From Tissierella sp. (GTDB taxonomy: Bacteria; Bacillota; Clostridia; Tissierellales; Tissierellaceae), in assembly GCF_029266915.1 (NCBI RefSeq), contig NZ_JARIEF010000018.1, positions 1 to 64,000 on the forward strand: a stretch of DNA of 64,000 nt, written 5' to 3'. The position numbers and the translations under genes are program-made. Each line of letters opens with the position of its first letter. Positions within the stretch are counted from its first letter, which is position 1. Positions 11,006-21,155 of this stretch are shown in pieces. The notes beneath the pieces were generated by a model, which saw only the letters and a list, made by a program, of their open reading frames with translations, ran no database searches and was not told the origin of the DNA.

Positions 11006-11090
11006 ATTTTTAAAATCTAAAGATACATAAATTGAAGTTTTAAAAGATGAGACTAGTAAATTTCAATTGAACTATATTTAAACAAAGAAG

Positions 11091-11123
11091 TAAACCTTGA
11101 TTTTATTATTAAGGTTTATTTTT
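11091..11123 (+). terminator. Putative terminator after minE
   Basis: AAACCTT-N12-AAGGTTT followed by T-rich tract. Confidence 0.6.
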
Positions 11124-11211
11124 GATTCAAAAAGAACTGAAACTTATTTTATAGATGACTAATTTACGCCTAAGTGATAAAATAATAAATAAAGGTAAAG
11201 GGGTGAGTTTT

Positions 11212-13059
11212 ATGGTGGATAAAGATAAACTAGACAGGGCTTTAAAAAGAGTGGATAAACCTGCTAGATATATTGGAATGGAAATAAATTCTACAAAAAA
11301 ACAATTTAAGGATCAAGATGTAAGCTTTGCATTTTCATACCCTGATTTATATGAAGTTGGGATGAGCCATTTAGGATTACATATATTATACAATTTAATA
11401 AATGAACAAGAAGGTTATATCTGTGAGAGGGTTTTTTGTCCTTGGATAGATATGGAAGAGGCTATGAGAGAAGAGAAGTTGCCTCTATATAGCCTTGAGA
11501 ACAAGGAAGAGATAAGGAACTTCGATTTTCTAGGATTTACTCTTCAATATGAAATGAGCTATACTAATATATTAAATATGCTGGATTTGGCGGGGATACC
11601 ATTTTTATCTGAAGATAGGGATGATAGTTTACCCCTTTTAATAGGAGGAGGTCCATGTGCTTTTAATCCGGAGCCCATAGCAGACTTTTTTGATATTTTC
11701 TTAATAGGTGAAGGTGAAGAAAGAACTCTGGAAATCATGGATCTATATAAGGAATCTAGGTTGAAGAAATATGATAAAAATGAATTTTTAAAAGAGCTAT
11801 CAACTCTTCAAGGGGTATATATTCCAAAGTTTTATAGCTTAGAATATAATCAAGACGGGACTATAAAGACAAGAATAGCAAAAGATGGAGCACCCGAGAA
11901 GATTGTAAAAAATAGAGTAGCAGACTTAGAAAACATGTACTACCATGACAAGATGATAATACCCTATATAGAAACCGTTCATGACCGAGTTGTTTTTGAA
12001 CTTTTCCGCGGATGTACAAGGGGATGCAGATTTTGTCAAGCTGGTATGATCTATAGGCCTATTAGAGAAAGAAGTCCTCAAAAACTTAAAGAAATAGCGG
12101 GAAAAATAGTAGAAAGTACTGGTTACAAGAATATTTCACTTTCTTCACTTAGCTCTTGTGACTATTCACAGATTGAATTTTTAATAAAAGAGCTGGTTGA
12201 GGAATATGAAGAGGACAATGTAAAGATAAATCTTCCTTCTATACGACTGGATTCCTTTAGTATAGATGCCTTAAAAGAGTTGGAGAAGGTAAAGAGGGGC
12301 GGGCTAACATTTGCCCCAGAAGCGGGCAGTCAAAGACTGCGGGATGTAATTAACAAGGGTGTAGATGAAGAAGATCTTATAAATGCAGTTAGTTATGCTT
12401 TTAGTGAAGGCTGGTCGAAAATAAAGCTTTACTTTATGATAGGCCTTCCGACTGAAACTGACAGTGACCTGCTTGGAATAAAGGAACTTTCCTATCAAGT
12501 CAAAGAGTTGTTCTTTGGCAGACCCAAGGAAGAGATAAAGGGAAGTTTTGTATTAACATCAAGTGCTTCATCTTTTGTACCCAAGGCTTTTACTCCATTT
12601 CAGTGGGTGGGACAAGACTCTGTAGAAGAACTTAAAAGAAAAACACTTTTAATAAAAAATTCAATAAAAGATAAGAAGATTAACTTTAACTATCACGATC
12701 CTAAAACTAGTTATTTGGAAGCTATATTTGCCAGAGGAGACAGAAGATTAGCGCCTGTTTTAGTTTCAGCTTTTGAAAAAGGATGCAGGCTTGATGGCTG
12801 GGGAGAACATTTTAAGTATGATTTTTGGCTCGAAGCTTTGGCTGAAAATGGAGTTGATGGAGACTTTTATGCAACTCGTACTAGAGATGTTAGTGAAAAT
12901 CTTCCCTGGGATTTTATAGATTGCGGAGTAAGCAAGCAATATTTGATTGATGAATACAGAAGAGCCTTAAATGAAGAACTTACCCATGACTGCAGAGAAA
13001 CCTGCAATGTTTGCGGAATAGAAGATTGTGAGATGAGAGGTGTCAGCTTTGAAACTTAG
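11212..13059 (+). CDS. TIGR03960-family B12-binding radical SAM protein
   Basis: CTRGCRFCQAG radical SAM motif; start moved to ATG 11212 behind AAGGGGTGAG SD. Confidence 0.88.
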   Translation: MVDKDKLDRALKRVDKPARYIGMEINSTKKQFKDQDVSFAFSYPDLYEVGMSHLGLHILYNLINEQEGYICERVFCPWIDMEEAMREEKLPLYSLENKEEIRNFDFLGFTLQYEMSYTNILNMLDLAGIPFLSEDRDDSLPLLIGGGPCAFNPEPIADFFDIFLIGEGEERTLEIMDLYKESRLKKYDKNEFLKELSTLQGVYIPKFYSLEYNQDGTIKTRIAKDGAPEKIVKNRVADLENMYYHDKMIIPYIETVHDRVVFELFRGCTRGCRFCQAGMIYRPIRERSPQKLKEIAGKIVESTGYKNISLSSLSSCDYSQIEFLIKELVEEYEEDNVKINLPSIRLDSFSIDALKELEKVKRGGLTFAPEAGSQRLRDVINKGVDEEDLINAVSYAFSEGWSKIKLYFMIGLPTETDSDLLGIKELSYQVKELFFGRPKEEIKGSFVLTSSASSFVPKAFTPFQWVGQDSVEELKRKTLLIKNSIKDKKINFNYHDPKTSYLEAIFARGDRRLAPVLVSAFEKGCRLDGWGEHFKYDFWLEALAENGVDGDFYATRTRDVSENLPWDFIDCGVSKQYLIDEYRRALNEELTHDCRETCNVCGIEDCEMRGVSFET

Positions 13060-13717
13060 AATAAAGTTTAATAAGATGAATTATTTAAAATATATATCCC
13101 ATCTTGATTTAATGAGACTTTTTGAAAGAACATTCAATAGAATAAATCTGCCTATAGAATATTCAAATGGATTTAATCCTAAGCCTAAAATATCTATAGC
13201 AAGTCCTCTTTCGCTTGGAATTGAAAGTGAAGAAGAATGGATGGATATAGATGTTTTAGAGGAAATAGATCTGGAAGCCTTTATGGAGGATGCAAACAGT
13301 GTCTTGCCCGATGATATCCAAATACTCCATAGTGAGTATATAGAAGATAATACTCCTATAGCTGCTTTAATTACCTGGGCCTGCTATGATAGTTCGTTTT
13401 TACTCCTAGAAGATTTATCCCAAGCGGATATATTATCGAAACTAGATAATTGGATTTGCAAGGATGAAATACTTATAAAAAGACATAGGAAAAAAGGAAG
13501 ACGAAAAATTTTAGTTACAGAAAATATAGTAGATCTAATGAAAGAAGTTAGGATTAAAACTTTCAACCAGGGAAAGATTGTTTTAAGCGCAGTTCTTAAA
13601 ATTGGAGAAAGTGGAACCTTAAGACCTAAGGATTTTATAGATGCTTTTATAGAGGATAATGACTTAAAAGTTGACCCTGCAAGCATAAGTTTTAAAAGAA
13701 CAGGGCAAAGAATTTAA
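13040..13717 (+). CDS. TIGR03936-family radical SAM-associated (DUF2344) protein
   Basis: KYISHLDLMRLFERTFNR...NGFNPKPKISIASPLSLG; overlaps the TIGR03960 gene. Confidence 0.88.
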   Translation: MSALKLRIKFNKMNYLKYISHLDLMRLFERTFNRINLPIEYSNGFNPKPKISIASPLSLGIESEEEWMDIDVLEEIDLEAFMEDANSVLPDDIQILHSEYIEDNTPIAALITWACYDSSFLLLEDLSQADILSKLDNWICKDEILIKRHRKKGRRKILVTENIVDLMKEVRIKTFNQGKIVLSAVLKIGESGTLRPKDFIDAFIEDNDLKVDPASISFKRTGQRI

Positions 13718-13728
13718 AGGAGAGATTT

Positions 13729-14952
13729 ATGAACACTATTTTTATAGATTCAGATGAAGAAAAAAATCATATAGCAATAGTAGAAGAGGAAACATTGGTA
13801 GAATATTTTATTGAATCTAAGTCTGAAACTAAAACTTTAGGAAACATATATAGAGCTAGAGTTGAAAATGTTTTAAAAGGTATGGAAGCAGCCTTTGTAA
13901 ATATAGGAGAAGCAAAGAACGCATATCTTTATCTTACAGACGCTATGACTAGAGGAGATAGATTTTCAGATAAGGAATATTCTATTAATGATCTGGTAAA
14001 AACGGGTGATGAAGTAATAGTTCAGGTTATAAAAGAAGCATTAGGAAGCAAGGGAGCAAAGATAACTACTAATCTTTCTATCTCAGGAAGAAATATAGTT
14101 ATAACACCCTTCCAAAAAGGGATTAATATATCTAAAAAAATAAAAAGTAAGGAAGCTGTAAACCTCCTCAAATCTATTGGAGATGAGTTTAAAGGAGATA
14201 ATGTTGGAGTTATATTTAGGACTGCTGCAGGGAATGCTGATAGAGACATTATAATAGAGGAATATAAGCACCTACTAGCTTCCTATAAATATATAGAAAG
14301 TCAGAGAAATTTCCTTCCGACTCCAAAACTTATATATAAGGAAGCTGGATTAGTAGAAAAGATAGTAAGGGATAATTTTAATAAAGAAAACTATCAGATT
14401 GTCGTAAATACTGAGGCTATATATTATGAACTTTTAGAATTAGAAGAAAAAGCAGGCATGGAACTTAAAGGTAAGCTCATTTTAGATAAAGATTTAGATT
14501 TTAAATATAACAGCCTCATACAAAAAGGACTTACTATAGCACTTTCAAGAAGTGTAAAGCTTAAAAGTGGAGGATCTATAGTCATAGATCAAACTGAAGC
14601 TCTGACTGCAATAGATGTAAATACCTATAAATATGTTGGCAGCACATCCTTTGACAGTACTATTATAAATACAAATATAGAAGCAGCAGAGGAGATTGCC
14701 AGGCAGATAAAGCTTAGAAATATAGGCGGAATAATAATAATAGATTTTATAGATATGATCTCAGACGGAGATAACAAGGATCTTATGAATGCTTTGGAGA
14801 AATATTTTAGGAGAGATAAAAACAAACCATATATAGTTGATATAACAAAACTTGGACTTGTTGAAGTTACTAGAAAGAAGGAAAGGCCTACTCTTGAAAG
14901 AGAAATGATGATTAAATGCTCTGCCTGCGAAGGGCGAGGAAGGATAAGGTAA
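13729..14952 (+). CDS. rng: Ribonuclease G/E family protein
   Basis: S1-like N-terminus, catalytic DQTEALTAIDVNTYKYVG, C-terminal CSACEGRGRI zinc link. Confidence 0.9.
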   Translation: MNTIFIDSDEEKNHIAIVEEETLVEYFIESKSETKTLGNIYRARVENVLKGMEAAFVNIGEAKNAYLYLTDAMTRGDRFSDKEYSINDLVKTGDEVIVQVIKEALGSKGAKITTNLSISGRNIVITPFQKGINISKKIKSKEAVNLLKSIGDEFKGDNVGVIFRTAAGNADRDIIIEEYKHLLASYKYIESQRNFLPTPKLIYKEAGLVEKIVRDNFNKENYQIVVNTEAIYYELLELEEKAGMELKGKLILDKDLDFKYNSLIQKGLTIALSRSVKLKSGGSIVIDQTEALTAIDVNTYKYVGSTSFDSTIINTNIEAAEEIARQIKLRNIGGIIIIDFIDMISDGDNKDLMNALEKYFRRDKNKPYIVDITKLGLVEVTRKKERPTLEREMMIKCSACEGRGRIR

Positions 14953-14961
14953 ATTGGATTA

Positions 14962-14997
14962 AAAAAAACTCTTTTTTATAAAAAAGAGTTTTTTTAA
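14962..14997. terminator. Bidirectional terminator between rng and permease
   Basis: AAAAAAACTCTTTTTTATAAAAAAGAGTTTTTTT. Confidence 0.8.
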
Positions 14998-15001
14998 TTT
15001 A

Positions 15002-16396
15002 TTATTTAATTGTTGATGGTATAACTGTTTCTGTTGTTTTAAGAATTTCGACTGATTGTTTTGTTGGTTTCTTTTCTCTTAAAGCTAAGTTCATTACTAG
15101 TGCTGCTATTGTACCAGTACTTATCCCAGAGGAAAACAACATCTTTAACCCGTTGGGAAGATTGTTTATTATCTCAGGTCTTACAGTTACTCCAAGACCT
15201 AGGGCTAAAGCTACAGCCATTATTAATAGATTTCTATTATTCATCTTTACACGACTTAAGGTTTTAATTCCCGATGCTGCCACCATACCAAACATTACAA
15301 CACCAGCTCCACCTAAAACTGGTTGTGGCATAATTGCAACTACAGCACCAAGCTTTGGAAAAACACCCATTATCATAAGTATAATACCTGCAACTACAAC
15401 TACAAATCTACTTGCAACTTTTGTCATTGTAATAAGTCCTACATTTTGACTAAAGGAAGTATTAGGACTTGCGCCGAATATACCAGCTATAAAGCTTCCA
15501 ACTCCGTCTGCTAATATTCCTGAACCAATCTCATCATGTGTTAACTCTTTTCCTGAAGCTTCTCCTACAGCTATCAAGCATCCTATCGTTTCAATAGTAG
15601 TAACTAAGTATGCTGCTATAAAAGGCACCACGGCGGCTAATCTAAAACTTATTCCATATTTGAATAATTTGGGAAGTTCAAACCAGCTAGCATTGCTTAC
15701 TGCGCTGAAATTTAACATTCCTAGTGGATATGCTATTATATATCCAATAACAAGTCCAATCAAGACTGAAGCTGAACTAAACATACCCTTAGAATAATGA
15801 TTTAAGCAAAGTATAATTGACATTACTACCACAGCTAAAGCGATATTTCTAAGGCTGCCATAATTAGCTGAACCAAATCCTCCTGCTGCCCAGTCCATAG
15901 ATACAGGAATAAGGGTTAATCCTATTAGAGTAACAACAGTTCCGGTTACTATAGGAGGGAAGAACTTCATTAAAGGCTTTATAAACCTACTTAAAATCAT
16001 CTCTATAAATGAACCGAGCATAGCGCCACCAAACATTGCAGGTATTCCCATTGTAGATCCTATAGCTATTAATGGAGCTACAAATGTAAAGTCTGTACCC
16101 ATAATGCAAGGAACTCTTGCCCCTACAGGTCCTATTCCTTTAGCTTGAATAAATGTTGCTATTCCTGCTACAAATATAGCAGCACTAACAAAGTATGCTA
16201 CATCTTCAATAGGAAGACCAAGAGCGGTTGCTACAACTAAAGGTACAGCAACTATTCCTCCGAATGCTGCTAATATGTGCTGAAATCCTAATAAGATAGC
16301 TAACCCTAATGGCATACGATCATCTATCTTATATAGAATTTCTAATTCATCCTCCTTAGTATCACTAGCGTGATGATTAATGATTTGATCTGACAT
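15002..16396 (-). CDS. Nucleobase:cation symporter-2 family (uracil/xanthine permease)
   Basis: 464 aa polytopic; GFQHILAAFGG and GxxPNTSFSQNVGLI motifs. Confidence 0.88.
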   Translation of the reverse strand: MSDQIINHHASDTKEDELEILYKIDDRMPLGLAILLGFQHILAAFGGIVAVPLVVATALGLPIEDVAYFVSAAIFVAGIATFIQAKGIGPVGARVPCIMGTDFTFVAPLIAIGSTMGIPAMFGGAMLGSFIEMILSRFIKPLMKFFPPIVTGTVVTLIGLTLIPVSMDWAAGGFGSANYGSLRNIALAVVVMSIILCLNHYSKGMFSSASVLIGLVIGYIIAYPLGMLNFSAVSNASWFELPKLFKYGISFRLAAVVPFIAAYLVTTIETIGCLIAVGEASGKELTHDEIGSGILADGVGSFIAGIFGASPNTSFSQNVGLITMTKVASRFVVVVAGIILMIMGVFPKLGAVVAIMPQPVLGGAGVVMFGMVAASGIKTLSRVKMNNRNLLIMAVALALGLGVTVRPEIINNLPNGLKMLFSSGISTGTIAALVMNLALREKKPTKQSVEILKTTETVIPSTIK

Positions 16397-16591
16397 AATA
16401 TGTATTCCTCCTGAAATTAAAATTTACCAATTTTGGTATATTACGATAGTATCAAATAATATAAATTAATTATATGTGTATATTATATAACAAACTAATA
16501 TTATTTTATTAAATAGCTAAGCAAAATTTATATAGATTATACAATTTTTAGATTAAGATAATAAATCTAAAAAACATTCTAAAAGAATTTG

Positions 16592-16620
16592 TTGACAATT
16601 AAGATTCCATTTGATAAAAT
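16592..16620 (+). promoter_or_regulatory. Sigma-A type promoter for rplU operon
   Basis: TTGACA - 17 nt - TAAAAT. Confidence 0.75.
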
Positions 16621-16629
16621 GTTAAGGTA

Positions 16630-16692
16630 TGAAGCCGCTCAATGTGGGTCTAAGTGTAAGATCACCTGACATTGGCGAGACTTGTTTAGAGG
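16630..16692 (+). ncRNA. Ribosomal protein L21 leader
   Basis: Structured GAAGCCGCTCAATGTGGGTCTAAGTGTAAGATCACCTGACATTGGCGAGAC immediately upstream of rplU; resembles the L21 leader family. Confidence 0.6.
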
Positions 16693-16705
16693 AGGTGCCG
16701 TCATA

Positions 16706-17017
16706 ATGTATGCTGTTATAGAAACAGGTGGAAAGCAATATAGAGTACAAGAAGGAGATGTTCTTTTTGTTGAAAAACTAGATGTTGAAGAAGGAGAGAC
16801 TATTAACTTTGATAAAGTTCTTCTTATGTCAAAAGATGGTGATTTAGTTGCTGGAAAACCATATGTAGAAAATGCAAAAGTTGAAGCTAGCGTTTTAACT
16901 CAAGGAAAAGCTAAAAAAATCATAGTTTTCAAGTATAAAGCTAAGAAAAACTATAGAAAAAAGCAAGGCCATCGTCAACCGTTTACTAAAGTAAAAGTTG
17001 AAAAGATCGTTGGTTAG
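16706..17017 (+). CDS. rplU: 50S ribosomal protein L21
   Basis: [18 protein letters not shown]; start at ATG 16706 behind GGAGGTG. Confidence 0.97.
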   Translation: MYAVIETGGKQYRVQEGDVLFVEKLDVEEGETINFDKVLLMSKDGDLVAGKPYVENAKVEASVLTQGKAKKIIVFKYKAKKNYRKKQGHRQPFTKVKVEKIVG

Positions 17018-17019
17018 TT

Positions 17020-17370
17020 ATGATTAAAATTAAGTTGTTTAGTGATTCCGCAGGTAACATCAAACAATATGATATAAAGGGTCATGCAAACTTTGCTCCA
17101 TTTGGAGAAGACATAGTATGTGCGGCAATTTCTGTACTATCCCAAACAACACTTATGGGACTTGTAGATGTTTTACAATTAAAAGAAAAAGAAATTTTTT
17201 ATAAAATAGATGATGCTGGATACTTAAATGTAGAATTAAAAACTATAAAAGATGAAGAGGATTTTAAAGCTTCTCAGATACTTTTAAAAACTTTTAAACT
17301 CGGAATTGAATCTATTCGGGAGAATTATCCGGATAACGTAAAAATAGAGTACAGGAGGTGCGATAAATGA
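17020..17370 (+). CDS. prp: Ribosomal-processing cysteine protease Prp
   Basis: [23 protein letters not shown] catalytic His/Cys; located between rplU and rpmA. Confidence 0.93.
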   Translation: MIKIKLFSDSAGNIKQYDIKGHANFAPFGEDIVCAAISVLSQTTLMGLVDVLQLKEKEIFYKIDDAGYLNVELKTIKDEEDFKASQILLKTFKLGIESIRENYPDNVKIEYRRCDK

Positions 17371-17657
17371 TTAAATTGAATTTGCAATTATTTGCTTCTA
17401 AAAAAGGAGTAGGTAGCTCAAGAAACGGTAGAGATAGTGAATCTAAAAGATTAGGTGTTAAGCGTGGAGACGGACAACCTGTTTCATCAGGAAGCATACT
17501 AGTTAGACAAAGAGGAACTAAAATCCATCCTGGTACCAACGTAGGTAAGGGTAGCGATGATACTTTATTCGCGACTGTAGATGGAGTAGTTAAATTTGAA
17601 AGATTAGGCAAGGATAGAAAAAAGGTTAGTGTATATCCTTCAGAAGAGTTAGCATAA
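17367..17657 (+). CDS. rpmA: 50S ribosomal protein L27 with Prp-cleavable N-terminal extension
   Basis: [30 protein letters not shown]. Confidence 0.97.
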   Translation: MIKLNLQLFASKKGVGSSRNGRDSESKRLGVKRGDGQPVSSGSILVRQRGTKIHPGTNVGKGSDDTLFATVDGVVKFERLGKDRKKVSVYPSEELA

Positions 17658-17690
17658 AATAAGCTTACCTAAAGGTAAGCTTATTTTTTT
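17657..17690 (+). terminator. Terminator after rpmA
   Basis: AATAAGCTTACC TAAA GGTAAGCTTATT + T-tract. Confidence 0.85.
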
Positions 17691-17808
17691 AAATATTTAT
17701 CTAATGAAATTACTGGAGTCAAAAGCTAGATTCTGGTAATATATTTAGAAAATACAGCTAATAACTAAGAAACATTAAAATAGAAAGATTTAATATAAGG
17801 GTGATAAA

Positions 17809-19071
17809 ATGTTTATAGATAAAGCCAATATTAATTTAAAAGGCGGTAAAGGTGGTAACGGTGTAGTAGCATGGAGACGTGAGAAGTTTGAACCAGCGGG
17901 GGGACCTTTTGGTGGAGACGGAGGAAATGGAGGATCCATTATCTTAAAAGCCGATGAGGGTATAAGAACTCTTATGGACTTTAGATACAAGAGAAACTAT
18001 GCTGGAGAAAATGGAGAAGATGGAAGAAGTAAAAAGCAATCCGGAAAAGCCGGAGAACATATAATTATAAAGGTTCCAGTTGGAACAATAGTTAAAGATG
18101 AACCAACAGGACAGGTTATAGTTGACTTAAAAGAAAAGGGACAAGAGTTTATAATAGCAAAAGGCGGAAGAGGCGGACGAGGAAATGCAAGGTTTACAAC
18201 TGCAACTCGACAGGCTCCGGCATTTGCAGAACCAGGAACAAAGGGAAAAGAGAGAGATATAACTCTTGAATTAAAACTCCTAGCAGATGTAGGACTTATA
18301 GGATTTCCTAATGTTGGAAAATCAACTTTTCTTTCTATGGTTTCAGCGGCAAAACCTAAAATTGCAAACTATCATTTTACGACACTGCAGCCAAATCTTG
18401 GTGTAGTAAGAGTTGAAGATGAAAAGAGTTTTGTTATAGCAGACATACCAGGACTTATTGAAGGAGCATCTGATGGAGTAGGACTTGGCCATGAATTCCT
18501 GCGACATGTTGAGAGAACTAGAGTTTTGGTTCATATAATAGATGTTTCCGGAGTAGAGGGAAGAGATCCAGTCGAGGACTACCATACTATAATGAATGAA
18601 CTTATAGAATACAATCCCAAGCTGAAGGACAAGCCTCAAATAATAGTTGGAAACAAGATGGATATACCAGGAGCTGAAGACGGGCTGGAAAAGCTTAGGG
18701 CAGAATTTAAAGATACAAAAGTTTACTCACTATCTGCTGCAACTAGTAAAGGTGTAAATGAGCTAAAATACGCCATATGGGAAGTTCTTTCAAATACTGA
18801 AGTAGAATATGAGAGCTTTGACGATGAGATGTATGTAGAAGTTAAACCAAGTAGAGAAGTAGTAGTAAAAAAAGAAAACGAACATTATTTTGTAGAAGGA
18901 TTAGGAATAGACTATCTCCTGGAATCTGTGTATTTTGATGATTCAGATTCGCTTAGACATTTCCAGGAAACTTTAAGGACTATGGGTATTATAGAGAAAC
19001 TTGAAGCCCTTGGAATAGTTGAAGGAGAAACGGTTGTAATCGGTGGATATGAGTTTGAATTCTTCCACTAA
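17809..19071 (+). CDS. obgE: GTPase ObgE/CgtA
   Basis: Glycine-rich Obg fold, GFPNVGKSTFLS G1, C-terminal OCT domain. Confidence 0.97.
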   Translation: MFIDKANINLKGGKGGNGVVAWRREKFEPAGGPFGGDGGNGGSIILKADEGIRTLMDFRYKRNYAGENGEDGRSKKQSGKAGEHIIIKVPVGTIVKDEPTGQVIVDLKEKGQEFIIAKGGRGGRGNARFTTATRQAPAFAEPGTKGKERDITLELKLLADVGLIGFPNVGKSTFLSMVSAAKPKIANYHFTTLQPNLGVVRVEDEKSFVIADIPGLIEGASDGVGLGHEFLRHVERTRVLVHIIDVSGVEGRDPVEDYHTIMNELIEYNPKLKDKPQIIVGNKMDIPGAEDGLEKLRAEFKDTKVYSLSAATSKGVNELKYAIWEVLSNTEVEYESFDDEMYVEVKPSREVVVKKENEHYFVEGLGIDYLLESVYFDDSDSLRHFQETLRTMGIIEKLEALGIVEGETVVIGGYEFEFFH

Positions 19072-19097
19072 AATAAGTGAAGAAAAGGAGAAATATT

Positions 19098-19391
19098 ATG
19101 TTAACAGGAAAACAAAGAAGTCATTTAAAATCAATAGCTCATAATTTAGATCCCCTATTTCAATTAGGTAAAAATGGATTAAGTGAAAACTTTCTAAAAC
19201 AGGTAGATGAAGCTCTTGAAAGTAGAGAATTGGTTAAGATAAATATATTAAACAACAGCGATATGGAAACTGAAGAGCTCTCTAGAGAGTTAGTTAAAGT
19301 ATTGGGTGCTGAATTTGTACAAAATATAGGTAATAAAGTTATTATCTATAGAGAATCAGAAGAAAACAAGCAGATAAAATTACCTAAATAA
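19098..19391 (+). CDS. yhbY: YhbY-family CRM-domain RNA-binding protein
   Basis: MLTGKQRSHLKSIAHNLDPLFQLGKNGLSE; ATG 19098. Confidence 0.92.
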   Translation: MLTGKQRSHLKSIAHNLDPLFQLGKNGLSENFLKQVDEALESRELVKINILNNSDMETEELSRELVKVLGAEFVQNIGNKVIIYRESEENKQIKLPK

Positions 19392-19410
19392 TATTTAGAG
19401 GTGCTGGAAT

Positions 19411-20010
19411 ATGAAAATAGGAATAATGGGAGGAACTTTTAATCCGATTCATCTGGGACATTTAGTCTTGAGTGAACATATAAGAGAAGAAATGGGATTA
19501 GATAAGATTATATTTATTCCTACAGGTCATCCTCCCCATAAGGATAACAGTGAGGTGATAGAGGGCTATCATAGAAAGGCTATGGTAGAGCTTTCTATAG
19601 GTGATAACCCCTGCTTTGATTTATCTGATATAGAACTTAAAAGAATCCAAAAGAGCTATACTATAGATACTATTTATGAACTTAAAGAACTCTATAAAGA
19701 TGATAGGCTGATTATGATCATAGGAGGGGATTCTTTAATAAATATAGAATCTTGGAAAGAAGCTGAAAAGCTTTTAAGGGAGATAGAATTTGTAGTAGCG
19801 GACAGAGTGCTAAGAGAAAAAAAAGATATAGTAGAAGAGATAAAGAGATTAAACAACAAATATGAAGCAGATATAAAATACTTTGATACTCCTTTGATAG
19901 AGATTTCATCTACTGAGATAAGAGATAGAATGCGAAGTGGTAAATCTATTAAATATTTAGTTAAAGAAGAAGTCTATAGATATATATTGGAGAAGGGCTT
20001 ATATATATGA
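19411..20010 (+). CDS. nadD: Nicotinate-nucleotide adenylyltransferase
   Basis: GIMGGTFNPIHLGHL, ISSTEIRDRMRSGKSIKYLV. Confidence 0.95.
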   Translation: MKIGIMGGTFNPIHLGHLVLSEHIREEMGLDKIIFIPTGHPPHKDNSEVIEGYHRKAMVELSIGDNPCFDLSDIELKRIQKSYTIDTIYELKELYKDDRLIMIIGGDSLINIESWKEAEKLLREIEFVVADRVLREKKDIVEEIKRLNNKYEADIKYFDTPLIEISSTEIRDRMRSGKSIKYLVKEEVYRYILEKGLYI

Positions 20011-20054
20011 AGTTTTTAATGTTTTTTTGACAAATACACCTTTTAAACTATAAA

Positions 20055-20636
20055 TTGAAAGAGGGTATTATATTGATAGAAAAGATTAAGCAGGATTTAA
20101 AACAAAATATTTCAAAAGATAGATATGAGCACACCTTGAGAGTAGTTAACATTTGCAAGGAACTTGCAGAGCTTTATGGGGAAGATTTAGAAAAGACTAA
20201 AATAGCAGCTCTTCTGCATGATAGTGCTAAGTTTATATCTAAAGACAAGGTATTTGAAATGGCTAGAGATTTAAATCTTCTAGATGATGATATTTATTTA
20301 TATAATAAAGAAATAATACATGCATCCCTTGGAGCTGCACTTGCAAAGATTAATTATGGTATAGAAGATGCAGATATATTAAATTCTATAAGCTATCATA
20401 CAACTGGAAGAGCTGGCATGAGTCTTCTTGAAAAGATAATTTTTATAGGAGACTATATAGAGCCAAGCAGGGAATTTGATGGAATACAAGAGATAAGAGA
20501 TTTGGCTTTTAAAGACTTGGATGCAAGTTTATTGCTAGCTTTAGATACAAATTTAAAGTTTTTGCTAGATAGGAAAAAACTTATATCAAAAGATACTATA
20601 GAAGCTAGAAACTATTTCATGATAGAAAACTTATGA
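20055..20636 (+). CDS. yqeK: YqeK-family HD domain (bis(5'-nucleosyl)-tetraphosphatase, symmetrical)
   Basis: HTLRV...AALLHDSAK, SYHTTGR. Confidence 0.92.
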   Translation: MKEGIILIEKIKQDLKQNISKDRYEHTLRVVNICKELAELYGEDLEKTKIAALLHDSAKFISKDKVFEMARDLNLLDDDIYLYNKEIIHASLGAALAKINYGIEDADILNSISYHTTGRAGMSLLEKIIFIGDYIEPSREFDGIQEIRDLAFKDLDASLLLALDTNLKFLLDRKKLISKDTIEARNYFMIENL

Positions 20637-20766
20637 TAGAAAAAACTTATGATAGAAAAATTCTATGATAGAAAACTTATGATAGAAAAAACTTATGATA
20701 GAAAAATTCTATGATAGAAAAACTTATGATAGAAAAATTCTATGATAGAAAAATCCTATCATAGGA
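20619..20766 (+). repeat. Tandem repeat array, about 9 copies of a 14-16 bp unit (ATGATAGAAAA-ACTT/ATTCT)
   Basis: ATGATAGAAAA occurs 9 times consecutively; spacing alternates in a higher-order pattern; begins inside yqeK stop region. Confidence 0.95.
20740..20764 (+). other. Hairpin terminating the repeat array
   Basis: CTATGATAG AAAAATC CTATCATAG, 9-bp perfect inverted repeat. Confidence 0.7.
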
Positions 20767-20793
20767 AAATTAGAGAATGAAGGAGGAAAATAA

Positions 20794-21138
20794 ATGATAA
20801 ATGTTGAAGATAAACTAGCGATAGTTAAAAAAGCCTGTGAAGATAAAAAAGGAATAGATATTAAGGTTTTAGATATCAAGGATTTAACTAGTATAGCAGA
20901 TTATTTTGTAATAGTAAGTGCAAACGCATCTACTGGATCAAAGGCTATTGCAGATGAAATAGATAATCAACTTTCAGAAGCAGGCTATGGAGAAATATCA
21001 AAGGATGGTTATCAAGGAGGAAGATGGATTTTACTTGATCTTTCTGATATAATTGTTCATATATTCCATAAAGAAGAAAGAGAATATTATAATCTTGAAA
21101 GATTATGGACTGAAGATTTTCAAAAAGACGAAGAATAA
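20794..21138 (+). CDS. rsfS: Ribosome silencing factor RsfS
   Basis: DIKDLTSIADYFVI, WILLDLSDIIVHIFHKEEREYYNLERLW. Confidence 0.95.
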   Translation: MINVEDKLAIVKKACEDKKGIDIKVLDIKDLTSIADYFVIVSANASTGSKAIADEIDNQLSEAGYGEISKDGYQGGRWILLDLSDIIVHIFHKEEREYYNLERLWTEDFQKDEE

Positions 21139-21155
21139 GAGAGGAGATGTAAACA

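Noticed and set aside
15061-15514. Plus-strand ORFs of 63-98 aa inside the permease
   Set aside because: Antisense to a conserved permease; compositionally a shadow of a hydrophobic coding sequence.
16397-16600. Purine or PRPP riboswitch, or PyrR site, upstream of the minus-strand nucleobase permease
   Set aside because: On the reverse strand I could not find a purine aptamer or PyrR binding-loop pattern; only a short TACCAAAATTGGTA palindrome.
20619-20766. CRISPR array
   Set aside because: Units are 14-16 bp and directly abutting with no unique spacers and no cas genes; simple tandem repeat.
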